Below, piece after piece: positions 16,554 to 24,308 of a DNA stretch of 24,827 bases. How positions within the stretch are numbered: the first letter of the stretch is position 1; each line of letters starts with the position of its first letter. The stretch is from Bacillota bacterium (GTDB lineage: Bacteria; Bacillota; UBA4882; UBA8346). The position numbers were made by a program, and so were the translations under genes. The DNA lies in assembly GCA_023436305.1 (NCBI GenBank), contig JAEZJQ010000066.1:1-24827 (forward strand), read 5' to 3'. The notes under the pieces are model-generated. The model was not told the origin of the DNA. It searched no databases and saw only the letters and a list, made by a program, of their open reading frames with translations.

Positions 16554-16671
16554 CGCAAATACTCCCTTCCAATAAAGTTGTCGAATGTCTAATTTTAACC
16601 TTTATTAAAATTCAGCCAAATGTTTCGATTTTCAACTTCTGACTTTGAACTTTCGATTGTTTTAGAAAAAT

Positions 16672-16977
16672 AAAAAACCCGCCCCCATTGGGACGAGTTT
16701 ATATACCCGCGGTACCACCCAGTTTAAAGCGCGCATTCACGCGCAAAACCAAACATCCGGCTTTCGCTCTACATCAGTTAACGGTGAAAACCGGCGCTTC
16801 CTAACCAGCCAAACATGCGAAGCATGCAAAACATACGAAGCATGTAATGTACTTTGTTTCAGAAGGCAACTCCGGGGTGATCTTCCCAAAACCATTACGG
16901 CGCCGGCTTGCACCTGACCCGGCTCTCTTTGGCCCATGAGTGTTTGGTACTCTTCCCCTTCAACGTCTTTTACATAT
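16672..16977 (-). ncRNA. T-box riboswitch (isoleucine, AUC specifier) of ileS
   Basis: The leader senses uncharged tRNA-Ile and lets transcription continue into ileS. Minus-strand evidence: Stem I with AGTA (5' side) and GAAGATCACC (specifier loop) flanked by GGGG/CCCC, AUC specifier at 16879-16881, the AGAGAG and GGTGCAAG apical motifs; the T-box sequence GGGTGGTACCGCG at 16708-16720; and the terminator CTCGTCCC-AATG-GGGGCGGG followed by TTTTTTATTTTT (16672-16697). Between Stem I and the T-box sequence are two tandem UUCG-like hairpins (16814-16844) and a GCGCG hairpin. Confidence 0.95.
16814..16844 (-). repeat. Two tandem mini-hairpins inside the T-box leader
   Basis: CATGCGAAGCATG (16814-16826) and CATACGAAGCATG (16832-16844) repeat with an 18-bp period. 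In the transcribed strand both fold as 5-bp stems with a UUC loop; the difference between them becomes a G-U pair, so folding is kept. Confidence 0.8.
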
Positions 16978-16996
16978 ATAATTCCATCATTATTCT

Positions 16997-17023
16997 AAAA
17001 AAGTTTGCTTTTTGGAGCAAACT
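16997..17023 (-). terminator. Terminator-like hairpin between the ileS promoter and the T-box
   Basis: AGTTTGCT (17002-17009) and AGCAAACT (17016-17023) form an 8-bp stem with a U run on the minus strand (A16997-17002). It lies about 40 nt after the predicted start of transcription and just before Stem I of the T-box. Confidence 0.7.
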
Positions 17024-17064
17024 CTTGGGGAACATTTCAATTGAAGCCACGCTACAATATGAAT

Positions 17065-17093
17065 ATTATAATACACTCCTTGATCGAAGTCAA
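17065..17093 (-). promoter_or_regulatory. Promoter of the ileS T-box leader
   Basis: On the minus strand TTGACT (17088-17093) and TATAAT (17065-17070) are 17 bp apart, close to the sigma-A consensus. Transcription would start near 17058. Confidence 0.85.
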
Positions 17094-17152
17094 TCGTTAC
17101 TTTTACAATCTGCTTCCGCCGGGAAATTGAAAATTGAGTTGAAAGTTAAGAG

Positions 17153-17182
17153 TTGCAAGTTAACAACTAAACACTATATAAT
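17153..17182 (+). promoter_or_regulatory. Possible promoter of gpmA
   Basis: TTGCAA (17153-17158) and a perfect TATAAT (17177-17182) with an 18-bp spacer point toward gpmA, 90 nt downstream. It is divergent from the ileS promoter. Confidence 0.5.
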
Positions 17183-17272
17183 GAATTCAAAGATATAAAA
17201 GTTAATTATTCAGTCTAAAGTTCAACATCACTTACTGGTTTTCGGCTTTCTACACAAAAAAAGGAGGTCGCT

Positions 17273-18022
17273 ATGATTAAACTCGTTCTGTTACGCCACG
17301 GCGAAAGCGTATGGAATCAGGAGAACCGGTTCACCGGGTGGACTGATGTGGATTTGTCGGAAAAAGGGCTGGTTGAGGCCCGAAATGCCGGTCATGTTTT
17401 AAAAGGAGAAGGGTATCGTTTCGATCTGGCCTTCACTTCTTACTTGAAAAGAGCTATTCGCACCCTGTGGCTGGTCCTTGACGGGCTCGATCATGAGTGG
17501 ATTCCAGAATATAAATCATGGCGGCTCAACGAACGCCATTACGGGGCTTTACAAGGCTTAAACAAGGCGGAAACGGCCGCTAAATACGGAGAAGATCAGG
17601 TTCATATCTGGCGCCGCAGTTTTGATATCCCGCCCCCACCGCTTGCACAATCCGATCCCCGTTATCCGGGGTATGAACCGAAATACCGGGAACTTTCCGC
17701 AAATGAACTACCGCTCACCGAAAGCCTGAAAGACACCATCGCCCGGTTTATGCCGTACTGGCATGATGTCATTGCGCCTCATGTCCAAAGCGGAAAACGG
17801 GTCTTGATCGCGGCCCACGGCAATAGTTTACGGGCGTTGGTGAAGTACCTGGACAATATTCCCGATGCCGAAATCATCAAGTTAAACATTCCCACCGGTA
17901 TTCCGCTGGTATATGAATTGGATGAAGATCTAAAGCCGTTGCAGCACTATTACCTGGGAGATCAGGCCGCTATTCAACAAGCCATGCGGAAAGTTGCTGA
18001 TCAGGGGAAGGCCAAAGGTTAA
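17273..18022 (+). CDS. gpmA: 2,3-bisphosphoglycerate-dependent phosphoglycerate mutase
   Basis: Glycolytic enzyme interconverting 3- and 2-phosphoglycerate in the cytosol. The 249-residue product has the family's phosphohistidine motif LLRHGES (H9), R60 in SYLKRAIRT, E87 in LNERHYG, the RYPGYEPKY region, and the second histidine in AAHGNSLRAL (H182). Length matches the bacterial GpmA type. AAGGAGG lies 6 nt before the ATG. It stands alone, divergent from ileS, and is followed by about 700 nt without a gene, including the second MITE copy. Confidence 0.98.
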   Translation: MIKLVLLRHGESVWNQENRFTGWTDVDLSEKGLVEARNAGHVLKGEGYRFDLAFTSYLKRAIRTLWLVLDGLDHEWIPEYKSWRLNERHYGALQGLNKAETAAKYGEDQVHIWRRSFDIPPPPLAQSDPRYPGYEPKYRELSANELPLTESLKDTIARFMPYWHDVIAPHVQSGKRVLIAAHGNSLRALVKYLDNIPDAEIIKLNIPTGIPLVYELDEDLKPLQHYYLGDQAAIQQAMRKVADQGKAKG

Positions 18023-18155
18023 TCGAAAATTTTAATATTGTTTTATATTTACGTAATATAAAATATGCCTCTTGCTTTGATATTCAACGTCCTTATAAGG
18101 ATATCTAATGAGTATGTCACTGGAAGTGTAAATCGAAGATAATAAACAATATCAC

Positions 18156-18272
18156 CTAGGAGTCTGTGCGAGTAACACATTTTTACAGCTTAAAACCACA
18201 ATATCTTGTATTAGATTATGTTACCAAACACTAAATATGCCTCGAAAACCTATTACCCGCACAGACTCCTAG
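18156..18272. mobile_element. 117-bp MITE-like element, copy 2
   Basis: Same length, orientation and 20-bp terminal inverted repeats as the element at 3133-3249, with about 6 substitutions, most of them interior transitions. It lies between gpmA and the rRNA methyltransferase gene, starting 133 nt after the gpmA stop. No transposase is in the window, so it would be mobilised in trans. Confidence 0.88.
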
Positions 18273-18419
18273 TTAACTAAAGGAGTAAAAACCGTCAAAG
18301 CGGCGTTCTTTAGGTCTTTAAAAGGAATCCGCTTGAATTGATTCCGGCTTCATGATACACTTATAACTGTTTAAAAAAATACTGGAGTAAACAATGTACA
18401 TTCATATTCGCTTACGATA
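18273..18419. other. Intergenic stretch between two repeat elements
   Basis: No gene is recognised. An 8-codon ORF (ATG at 18394, MYIHIRLR) has a GGAG six nt upstream and stops exactly at the end of the next repeat element, so it may be a gene start cut off by that insertion. Confidence 0.3.
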
Positions 18420-18696
18420 AAAAAGGTACAGAACACATTTTAAGGCTCAGTCGTTGTAATTAAGGCTTGAGTTTGTTGTGTTGTACTTATTTTTCTGTAA
18501 AAAGCGAATGATTTACGGAAATATTCCACCTGAAAAGTAGGAATTACAGCACAATACCCAACTCAAATTGATAATACTGTATTTTTTATTACCTTTTGTG
18601 AAATCGGGCATTTATGGATCTATGGTTTTACGCTGTTTAATGAAAAGGAATAAAATACAGTGTAAACACGGCTTCGAAAATGTTCTGTACCTTTTT
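18420..18696. mobile_element. 277-bp nested inverted-repeat element (MITE-like)
   Basis: The ends are a perfect 16-bp inverted repeat, AAAAAGGTACAGAACA (18420-18435) and its complement (18681-18696). Inside, ACTGTATTTTTTATTACCTTTT (from about 18577) pairs with AAAAGGAATAAAATACAGT (ending about 18661), and a weaker pair links GAGTTTGTTGTGTTG (about 18469) with the complement ending in CAACTC (about 18563). No transposase or substantial ORF. It is either a non-autonomous mobile element or a structured leader of the next gene. Confidence 0.6.
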
Positions 18697-18745
18697 AAAT
18701 ACCCTATTGTTAGTTAGAGGGGTATTTTTTATTGTCTCGATATAA
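18680..18745 (+). CDS. Possible 21-codon leader ORF before rlmA
   Basis: An ATG at 18680 opens a frame (MFCTFLNTLLLVRGVFFIVS then I, stop) that runs through the whole terminator hairpin and ends 23 nt before the methyltransferase start. Such placement is seen in translational attenuators of rRNA methyltransferase genes, but there is no good ribosome site before this ATG, so the call is weak. Confidence 0.2.
   Translation: MFCTFLNTLLLVRGVFFIVSI
18697..18731 (+). terminator. Terminator or attenuator directly before rlmA
   Basis: AAATACCCT pairs with AGGGGTATTT (one bulged G), followed by TTTTTT. It ends about 36 nt before the methyltransferase start. No promoter is visible between it and the gene, so it may act as an attenuator rather than only as the end of an upstream transcript. 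Confidence 0.65.
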
Positions 18746-18767
18746 AAAAGCATTGGAGGTAGTTGTT

Positions 18768-19616
18768 TTGATCAAAAAAAGCCTGTTCCAATGCCCGGTA
18801 TGTTCAGAACCCTTATATCAAGGAATAAAACAATATTATTGTATTAATAAACATCAATTTGATATTGCCAGGAAGGGTTATGTTAACCTTTTGCTACCGT
18901 ATCATACGGGAAAAGGTGAACCGGGCGATAGTAAAGAAATGATTCAAAGCCGGAAAGAGTTTCTAGATAAAGGATACTATGAAGAATTCTCCAATCGGCT
19001 CAATGAACTAGCTTTATTGGAAACATCCGCAACCGAAGCGGAAGAACTGAATTTGATTGATGTCGGATGCGGTGAAGGATATTATCCGTGGAGATTAAAG
19101 AATAAAATATCCTCTCTTAATCGTTGGAAAGGAGTAAATATTTATGGATTAGACGTTTCAAAACCGGCAATCCGGTTTGCATCGGGCAGAGATAAAGACA
19201 TTCGTTTTGCTGTGGCAAGCACCTATCATTTACCAATTATTTCAAGTTGCATGGACTTAATCCTATGCATCTTCGCGCCAAGGAACGAAAACGAATTTAA
19301 ACGAATTTTAAAACCGACAGCAAGACTTGTAGTCGCTGCTCCGGGATCACAGCATCTTTACAGCCTTAAAAAAGAACTATATGGGGAAGCGAACTTAATT
19401 GGTCCAAAGGGAACAGTCCGAGAAGGCTTTAGGCTCATAAATTTGGCAAATGTGTCATATTGCATTGAGCTTAAAGAAACAGCCGATATTTTAAATCTGT
19501 TAATGATGACACCTTACTGCCGTCATGTAGATAGCCGTATCATGGAACGGGTTCGCAAATTGAGCGAACTGATTACTGAGGTGGACATTAATATCATGGT
19601 TTATCAAAGAGAATAA
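18768..19616 (+). CDS. rlmA: 23S rRNA (guanine-N1)-methyltransferase, RlmA family
   Basis: SAM-dependent enzyme expected to methylate N1 of a guanine in helix 35 of 23S rRNA (G745 or G748 in E. coli numbering), in the peptide exit tunnel; family members of the G748 type contribute to tylosin-class resistance. From TTG 18768 (282 residues): N-terminal zinc-binding set C9-x-x-C12...C25-x3-H29 (QCPVCSEPLY, YYCINKHQF), the RlmA-typical DIARKGYVNLLLP and GDSKEMIQSRKEFLDKGYYE segments, and the SAM motif LIDVGCGEGYYPW (about 96-108). TTG is chosen because GGAGG is 8 nt upstream; the in-frame TTG at 18732 has none. Whether it modifies G745 or G748 cannot be told. Confidence 0.9.
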   Translation: MIKKSLFQCPVCSEPLYQGIKQYYCINKHQFDIARKGYVNLLLPYHTGKGEPGDSKEMIQSRKEFLDKGYYEEFSNRLNELALLETSATEAEELNLIDVGCGEGYYPWRLKNKISSLNRWKGVNIYGLDVSKPAIRFASGRDKDIRFAVASTYHLPIISSCMDLILCIFAPRNENEFKRILKPTARLVVAAPGSQHLYSLKKELYGEANLIGPKGTVREGFRLINLANVSYCIELKETADILNLLMMTPYCRHVDSRIMERVRKLSELITEVDINIMVYQRE

Positions 19617-19636
19617 TCAATGTGAATTATAATTAT

Positions 19637-19677
19637 AAAGGGGCTTTCCCGGAAGTAAATCCGGGGAACCCCTTTTT
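19637..19677. terminator. Terminator between the convergent rlmA and hydratase genes
   Basis: AAAGGGG-C-TTTCCCGG (19637-19652) pairs with CCGGGGAA-C-CCCCTTT (from 19661), followed by a T5 run on the plus strand. The minus strand has only TTTATAATT after the stem, so it should end rlmA well and the hydratase gene less well. Confidence 0.8.
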
Positions 19678-19705
19678 AAGCGGTAAACGAAAACTCCACT
19701 ATATA

Positions 19706-22066
19706 TTATTTAGTTGCCGCGTAATAGTTGATCAAACACCCCGCCAGGATAATATCCCGCTCATCCTTGCTGAGATTGGCCAAATAAAGCTTGAATGGGT
19801 TCTTCCCCTTGGCGTTCACCACGAAAGCCTCAATCTCCGTTGCGCCGGTTTCAACCGCCCGGCGGATTCCGGGGATAAAAATGAAATCATCCGCCGTGAA
19901 GCTTTGGGTTCCCGGTTCCATGGTAAAAGGAATCATTCCCCAGTTGATTAGATTGCTCCGGTAACGTTTGGTGGCGTATTCATAGGCAATATTGGCGCAT
20001 CCACCCAGTACCCGTTGGCAGGAGGCGGCTTGTTCACGGGCCGAACCATCCCCCGGTTTATTGGCGAAGATGACGCTGCCCAGTCCGGTGGCTTTCATCA
20101 TATCTTGAACCATGGCCGCGGTAGGTTTCCCGGTTTCGATAAGCGGTAAAAAGATTTTCCCCAAATTGGTGGAATCCGGTTCGTTGAGGGTGGCTTCCGC
20201 CAATAGACACCGGCGTTCCCCTTCCATTTTTTGAATGGCTTTGGCCCGTTCCACATACTCCGGAACCTTCCGGGAGAGGGCGAACTCGGCCAGTTTCAGC
20301 GGATTGGAACGGTAGGAGGAAGTCTCTCCCGACGGAATCAGCTCATCGGTGGTAGTTACAGGATCGGTAATCACCGCCACCATTTTTAAGAACAGATTCT
20401 CCGGCAGCGGGATCATTTTCGGCCAGTCGGCGATGTTGGGGCCGAATTTCAACGGACTTTCCAGCTCCGGTTTGCCATACCCTTCATAAACCCGATTGCT
20501 GTAAACTTGCCGTTGATACGTATAAGCCACTGGCGAAATCTGATAATTCAACTCGGTGGCCGGCGTCAACAATCCGCCATTCAGCGCGGTAGCCGCAATT
20601 GAACGGGCATCCATTAAAGCCACCGAGGCCAATTGGTTATTGGCGGGCTTGGAGCCTTCCCGGTTGGGGAAATTACGGGTGGTATGCCGGATGCTCAAAG
20701 CGTTGTTGGCCGGTACATCCCCCGCTCCGAAACAAGGGCCGCAGAAAGCCGACCGGATCGTCGCCCCGGCGGTCATTAACTTGGCGGCTGCCCCATTTTG
20801 GACCAACTCCAGATAAACAGGCTGACTGGCCGGGTAGACACTCAGCCAGAACTCACCGTTACCGATAGATTTCCGGTTCAGCAATTCCGACATTTCATAA
20901 ATGTTTTCAAAAGTACCGCCGGAACAGCCCGCCACCACTCCCTGGTCGATTTTCAAGCGTCCTTTGGTAATCTTGTTGGTTAATTGAAATTTAAGTTTGG
21001 GATTCTCTAATTGTTTTTGGCCCTCGGCTTCAACTGTTTCCAGAATCTCCTGCGGGCGCTCGTTCAACTCCGCAATGGAATAAACATTGCTGGGATGAAA
21101 CGGCAAGGCGATCAGCGGGACAATTTTACTTAAATCAATTTTAATCGCGCCATCGTAATAGGCAAGATTCCCCGGCGCCAATTCGCGATAGTCCCCTTCA
21201 CGGCCATGGTTCCGCAAGTACCCGGCCACAGCTTCATCCGTGCGCCAGATGGAAGAGAGACAGGTGGTTTCAGTGGTCATTACATCAATTCCATTCCGGA
21301 AATCCACAGACAATCCGGAAACTCCCGGACCCACAAATTCCAAGACCTTATTTTTAACAAACCCGTTTTGAAAGACGGCTTTAATCAAGGCCAGCGCCAC
21401 ATCCTGCGGCCCTACTCCCGGAACCGGACGGCCTTCCAAAAAGACGGCGATGATTTCCGGATAAGCAATATCATAAGTCCGGCTTAATAATTGTTTGACC
21501 AATTCCGGGCCGCCCTCGCCGACGCCCATGGTTCCCAAGGGGCCATACCGGGTATGGCTGTCCGAACCCAGAATCATTTTGCCGCATCCGGCCATCTCTT
21601 CCCGCATATACTGGTGAATTACCGCCTGATGGGCCGGCACGAAGATACCACCGTATTTCTTGGCCGCCGAAAGTCCGAAAACATGATCATCCTCGTTGAT
21701 GGTCCCGCCCACGGCGCACAGACTGTTGTGACAATTGGTCAGCACGTAGGGCACCGGAAACTCCGTAAGTCCGCTGGCCCGGGCGGTTTGGACGATCCCC
21801 ACATAAGTAATGTCGTGGGACGCCAAAGCGTCAAAACGGATTTTTAAATTGCGCTCATCATTAATGGTATTATGCTTGGTTAAAATCTGATAGGCAATGG
21901 TTTTGGTCCGGGCAACGGCCGGATCGACCTCCGCCGCTCTGATGGGACCGATTTGTTCCACAGCCAATTGCCGGTTAATATCATCCTGTGTTAAATTACC
22001 CTTATTTTCAATCAGTACTTTTCCTCCGGCCAGGTATACGCCGTTATTTCCCAGTAATTCAACCAC
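19706..22066 (-). CDS. Aconitase-family hydratase (aconitate hydratase)
   Basis: [4Fe-4S] dehydratase, most likely interconverting citrate and isocitrate in the cytosol. The 786 residues give the standard layout: domains 1-3 with NCHNSLCAVGG (about 111-121), PAHQAVIHQYMRE, GSDSHTRYGPLGTMGVGEGG (167-186), the cluster cysteines C381 (AGCSGGTFEN) and C442/C445 (CGPCFGAG), then the swivel domain with GDGSAREQAASCQRVLGG and NLINWGMIPFTME. Size and sequence style match the shorter group often labelled simply 'hydratase' in Bacillota, so another aconitase-family substrate (homoaconitate, methylaconitate type) is not excluded; no symbol is given. The GTG start has GGGGA about 5 nt upstream, and a promoter lies at 22172-22201. 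No other citrate-cycle genes adjoin. Confidence 0.92.
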   Translation of the reverse strand: MVELLGNNGVYLAGGKVLIENKGNLTQDDINRQLAVEQIGPIRAAEVDPAVARTKTIAYQILTKHNTINDERNLKIRFDALASHDITYVGIVQTARASGLTEFPVPYVLTNCHNSLCAVGGTINEDDHVFGLSAAKKYGGIFVPAHQAVIHQYMREEMAGCGKMILGSDSHTRYGPLGTMGVGEGGPELVKQLLSRTYDIAYPEIIAVFLEGRPVPGVGPQDVALALIKAVFQNGFVKNKVLEFVGPGVSGLSVDFRNGIDVMTTETTCLSSIWRTDEAVAGYLRNHGREGDYRELAPGNLAYYDGAIKIDLSKIVPLIALPFHPSNVYSIAELNERPQEILETVEAEGQKQLENPKLKFQLTNKITKGRLKIDQGVVAGCSGGTFENIYEMSELLNRKSIGNGEFWLSVYPASQPVYLELVQNGAAAKLMTAGATIRSAFCGPCFGAGDVPANNALSIRHTTRNFPNREGSKPANNQLASVALMDARSIAATALNGGLLTPATELNYQISPVAYTYQRQVYSNRVYEGYGKPELESPLKFGPNIADWPKMIPLPENLFLKMVAVITDPVTTTDELIPSGETSSYRSNPLKLAEFALSRKVPEYVERAKAIQKMEGERRCLLAEATLNEPDSTNLGKIFLPLIETGKPTAAMVQDMMKATGLGSVIFANKPGDGSAREQAASCQRVLGGCANIAYEYATKRYRSNLINWGMIPFTMEPGTQSFTADDFIFIPGIRRAVETGATEIEAFVVNAKGKNPFKLYLANLSKDERDIILAGCLINYYAATK

Positions 22067-22171
22067 AAAAATCCCCCGCTCTTCAGTTTTTTACTAGCCG
22101 ATAGTGCACACATGCACGCGAATTCTAATATCTGGTTAATCAAAGCATATGTAAAACAGATTCGCATAATC

Positions 22172-22201
22172 ATTAAAACATTTGTAACAATAAACTGTCA
22201 A
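22172..22201 (-). promoter_or_regulatory. Promoter of the hydratase gene
   Basis: On the minus strand a perfect TTGACA (22196-22201) is followed after 18 bp by TTTAAT (22172-22177). Transcription would start near 22165, about 100 nt before the GTG start. Confidence 0.65.
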
Positions 22202-22265
22202 GAGAATGGAGTAAAATATACAGATTTCATTCCATATTCGCGTTTTACTTCTTCTTGATTGTCTT

Positions 22266-22466
22266 TCATCCTCCCACCAAAGGCACCCGCTTAATAAATG
22301 ACACTTTGGTCGAAGGCCCGATAATAATATTCTCATCCAATGACTCAACCTGGCGGTCTCCGGGAATGATAAAATATCCATTCCTTTCAAAAGCTTGCAG
22401 CGCCACCTCATATTGTTGCTGCCAATCGATTGTAATAATCCAAAAGAATACCTTAAAAAGTAGCAC
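22266..22466 (-). pseudogene. Unrecognised gene fragment ending in -VPLVGG
   Basis: The frame opens directly after a stop codon and runs 66 codons. The likely original part begins near IDWQQQYEVALQAFERNGYF and ends SFIKRVPLVGG. The terminal Gly-Gly after a short beta-strand-like segment resembles the tails of MoaD/ThiS-type beta-grasp (ubiquitin-like) proteins, but the fragment is too short to be sure. No start with a ribosome site is seen. Its stop overlaps an ATG (ATGA) that starts a further 23-codon frame (MKDNQEEVKREYGMKSVYF...), perhaps the stub of a second gene in a former operon. It lies just upstream of the hydratase promoter. Confidence 0.35.
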
Positions 22467-22571
22467 CTAAAAAATAAACAAAGATACTATTTTGCTTCAA
22501 AAAGAGCATCGTGAGACAAGCAGACGGCTTATTTCTGTGCTATCCTATATTCAAGGAGGTGTTAAGTTAAT

Positions 22572-23924
22572 ATGCATGCATGGGAAGCAATCCAAAAATC
22601 TTTAGACTATATTGAAGACAATTTATCAGAAGACATCGAGATAGAAACTCTCGCAAATGTCGCGGCATTATCACCGTACTACTTTCAGCGTCTATTTCGG
22701 CGTTTGGTGAAGAAACCGGTGAATGAATATGTGAAGCTGCGCAGGCTGGCAAAAGCGTCGGAAGCTCTTGAAAACAAAGAAAAGCGCATCATGGATGTGG
22801 CGCTTGATTATGGATTTTCAGACCATGCCAACTTTACTCGTGCGTTTAAGGGGGCATACGGTATTACACCGGAGGAGTATCGTGATTGTCCCGTCATACT
22901 CAATCAGTTTATCAAGCCGGACTTGATATTGAACTATGTCATGGTTGATGAGGATGTGCCGTTAATTGCCGACGGTATTGTGGTTGAAGTTACCCGCAGA
23001 AATCTGGATGAACCGCGCACCTTTATTGGAATTGCGGGCGAGGTGCCGGTTTCAGAACTGGCAGGGGGCCGAACCACCGGCGTCGCCACGACTGGCGGAA
23101 TATGGAATGACTTCCACCGTCAAAAGCCAAACATTCCGTATTTGTTGCCGAACGGCAATGAATTTGGCGTTCTCTATATGGGAGAAGCGAAAGAAGGCCA
23201 CTGCCCCTACATGGCCGGAGCCGAAGCCGCCAAAGAGACAATGACGGAAGGCTATACTTCTTATACGCTTCCATGCGGCGAATATGTCGTTTGCTGCTTT
23301 GAAGCGGAAAACTTTGCCGAACTGATTGGTTCAGCGGTTTTCAAGGCATCCTCATTCATGAACGGCTGGATGAAAAAGCACGGCCTGACTTGTGGTGATT
23401 TCGCGGCTGAGATGTATTATGACACTGACCCTGACGCAAGCTATATGGAACTGTGGCTACCATTAAGCTCATCACAAAGGGAACTGAAATTGCCGGAAAC
23501 ATGGGATAAAACCGATGGAACACAGGAGCCTACGCTGAAAATAATCAGCGCCCATGTGAATAGCCCTTTGTGGGAACGTCTATGTAAACATGTGGAGGAA
23601 CAGTATCAGATAAAGCCCGTACTCGAATATAGCAGATGCTCCCTGCAACAGGGGTGGAATGTGAAGTATAAAAAAGCGGGCCGTACTTTGTGTACTCTGT
23701 ATCCAATGGAAGGATACTATATTGCCCTTGTTGTCGTTGGTGAACGTGAGCGGGCGGAAACTGAACTGGCGCTCCCTTTTTTCACAGAGTATTTACAGCA
23801 GTTGTATCGTGAAACCAAAACCGGTATGGGCCAGAAGTGGCTTATGATTAACGTGACAGATGACGCGGTGCTGGAGGATGTGAAGCAATGTATCGCCATC
23901 CGCAGAGGGATAAAAAAGAAATAA
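22572..23924 (+). CDS. AraC family transcriptional regulator with GyrI-like and DUF3788-like domains
   Basis: A 450-residue cytoplasmic regulator. An N-terminal AraC-type double HTH (about 8-105: IEDNLSEDIEIETLANVAAL, DVALDYGFSDHANFTRAF, GITPEEYR) binds DNA. A GyrI-like/effector-binding middle (about 125-305, including TFIGIAGEVPVSEL and EMYYDTDPDASYMELWLPL) could bind small ligands. The C-terminal part (about 320-450: PLWERLCKHVEEQYQIKPV, GWNVKYKKAGRTLCTLYPME) matches the DUF3788 type, of unknown function. The SD GGAGGTG lies 10 nt before ATG 22572. It stands alone, with no clear operon partner, and its targets are unknown. Family assignment of the first domain is firm; the other two are by pattern. 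Confidence 0.88.
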   Translation: MHAWEAIQKSLDYIEDNLSEDIEIETLANVAALSPYYFQRLFRRLVKKPVNEYVKLRRLAKASEALENKEKRIMDVALDYGFSDHANFTRAFKGAYGITPEEYRDCPVILNQFIKPDLILNYVMVDEDVPLIADGIVVEVTRRNLDEPRTFIGIAGEVPVSELAGGRTTGVATTGGIWNDFHRQKPNIPYLLPNGNEFGVLYMGEAKEGHCPYMAGAEAAKETMTEGYTSYTLPCGEYVVCCFEAENFAELIGSAVFKASSFMNGWMKKHGLTCGDFAAEMYYDTDPDASYMELWLPLSSSQRELKLPETWDKTDGTQEPTLKIISAHVNSPLWERLCKHVEEQYQIKPVLEYSRCSLQQGWNVKYKKAGRTLCTLYPMEGYYIALVVVGERERAETELALPFFTEYLQQLYRETKTGMGQKWLMINVTDDAVLEDVKQCIAIRRGIKKK

Positions 23925-24308
23925 TCCGAAGGCAATAGTTGTTCATTTTACCGTTTAACAGTTTGTTGTGATTGAGTTAACTTCAAATTACCCAAGAAAG
24001 TAAGGGGACCATCAGCAAATTAATTTGGCCCGAAAAAATAATAGAGTACATTCTTGCGCTTTCAGCAAGTCTGTACCCTATTTTTACGGATAGATTAATA
24101 CTTACCAACAATTTTTTATTAAAATTATTCCTGGATAAAAAGTTAAAGCAAATGATATTCCATATATTAGCCCCAGTACAATATGGTAGTGCAGATGATT
24201 TTGTGTAAACCCTTGAACCAATTAATTCGATTTTTAGCCCCTATAACTAGGGGGACTTTTAAGTTCCTACTTGCAATATATCCAATTTCCCATAAATAGT
24301 AAATCAAA
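23925..24308. other. Intergenic stretch after the AraC-type gene with two hairpins
   Basis: No gene is recognised. A terminator-like hairpin at 24033-24086 (AAAAATAATAG-GTACA-CTTGC paired with GCAAG-TGTAC-CTATTTTTA, with small internal loops) could end the AraC-type gene transcript. A 6-bp hairpin CCCCTA/TAGGGG (24238-24253) is followed by GACTTTT. The rest shows only short, degraded frames. Confidence 0.45.

Noticed and set aside
18040..18066. AT-only inverted repeat after gpmA as a terminator
   Set aside because: The stem (TTTTATAT/ATATAAAA) is weak and has no U run, so it is not reported as a terminator.
24238..24257. CCCCTA/TAGGGG hairpin as a terminator
   Set aside because: The stem is only 6 bp and the T run is short and offset; no gene clearly needs it.
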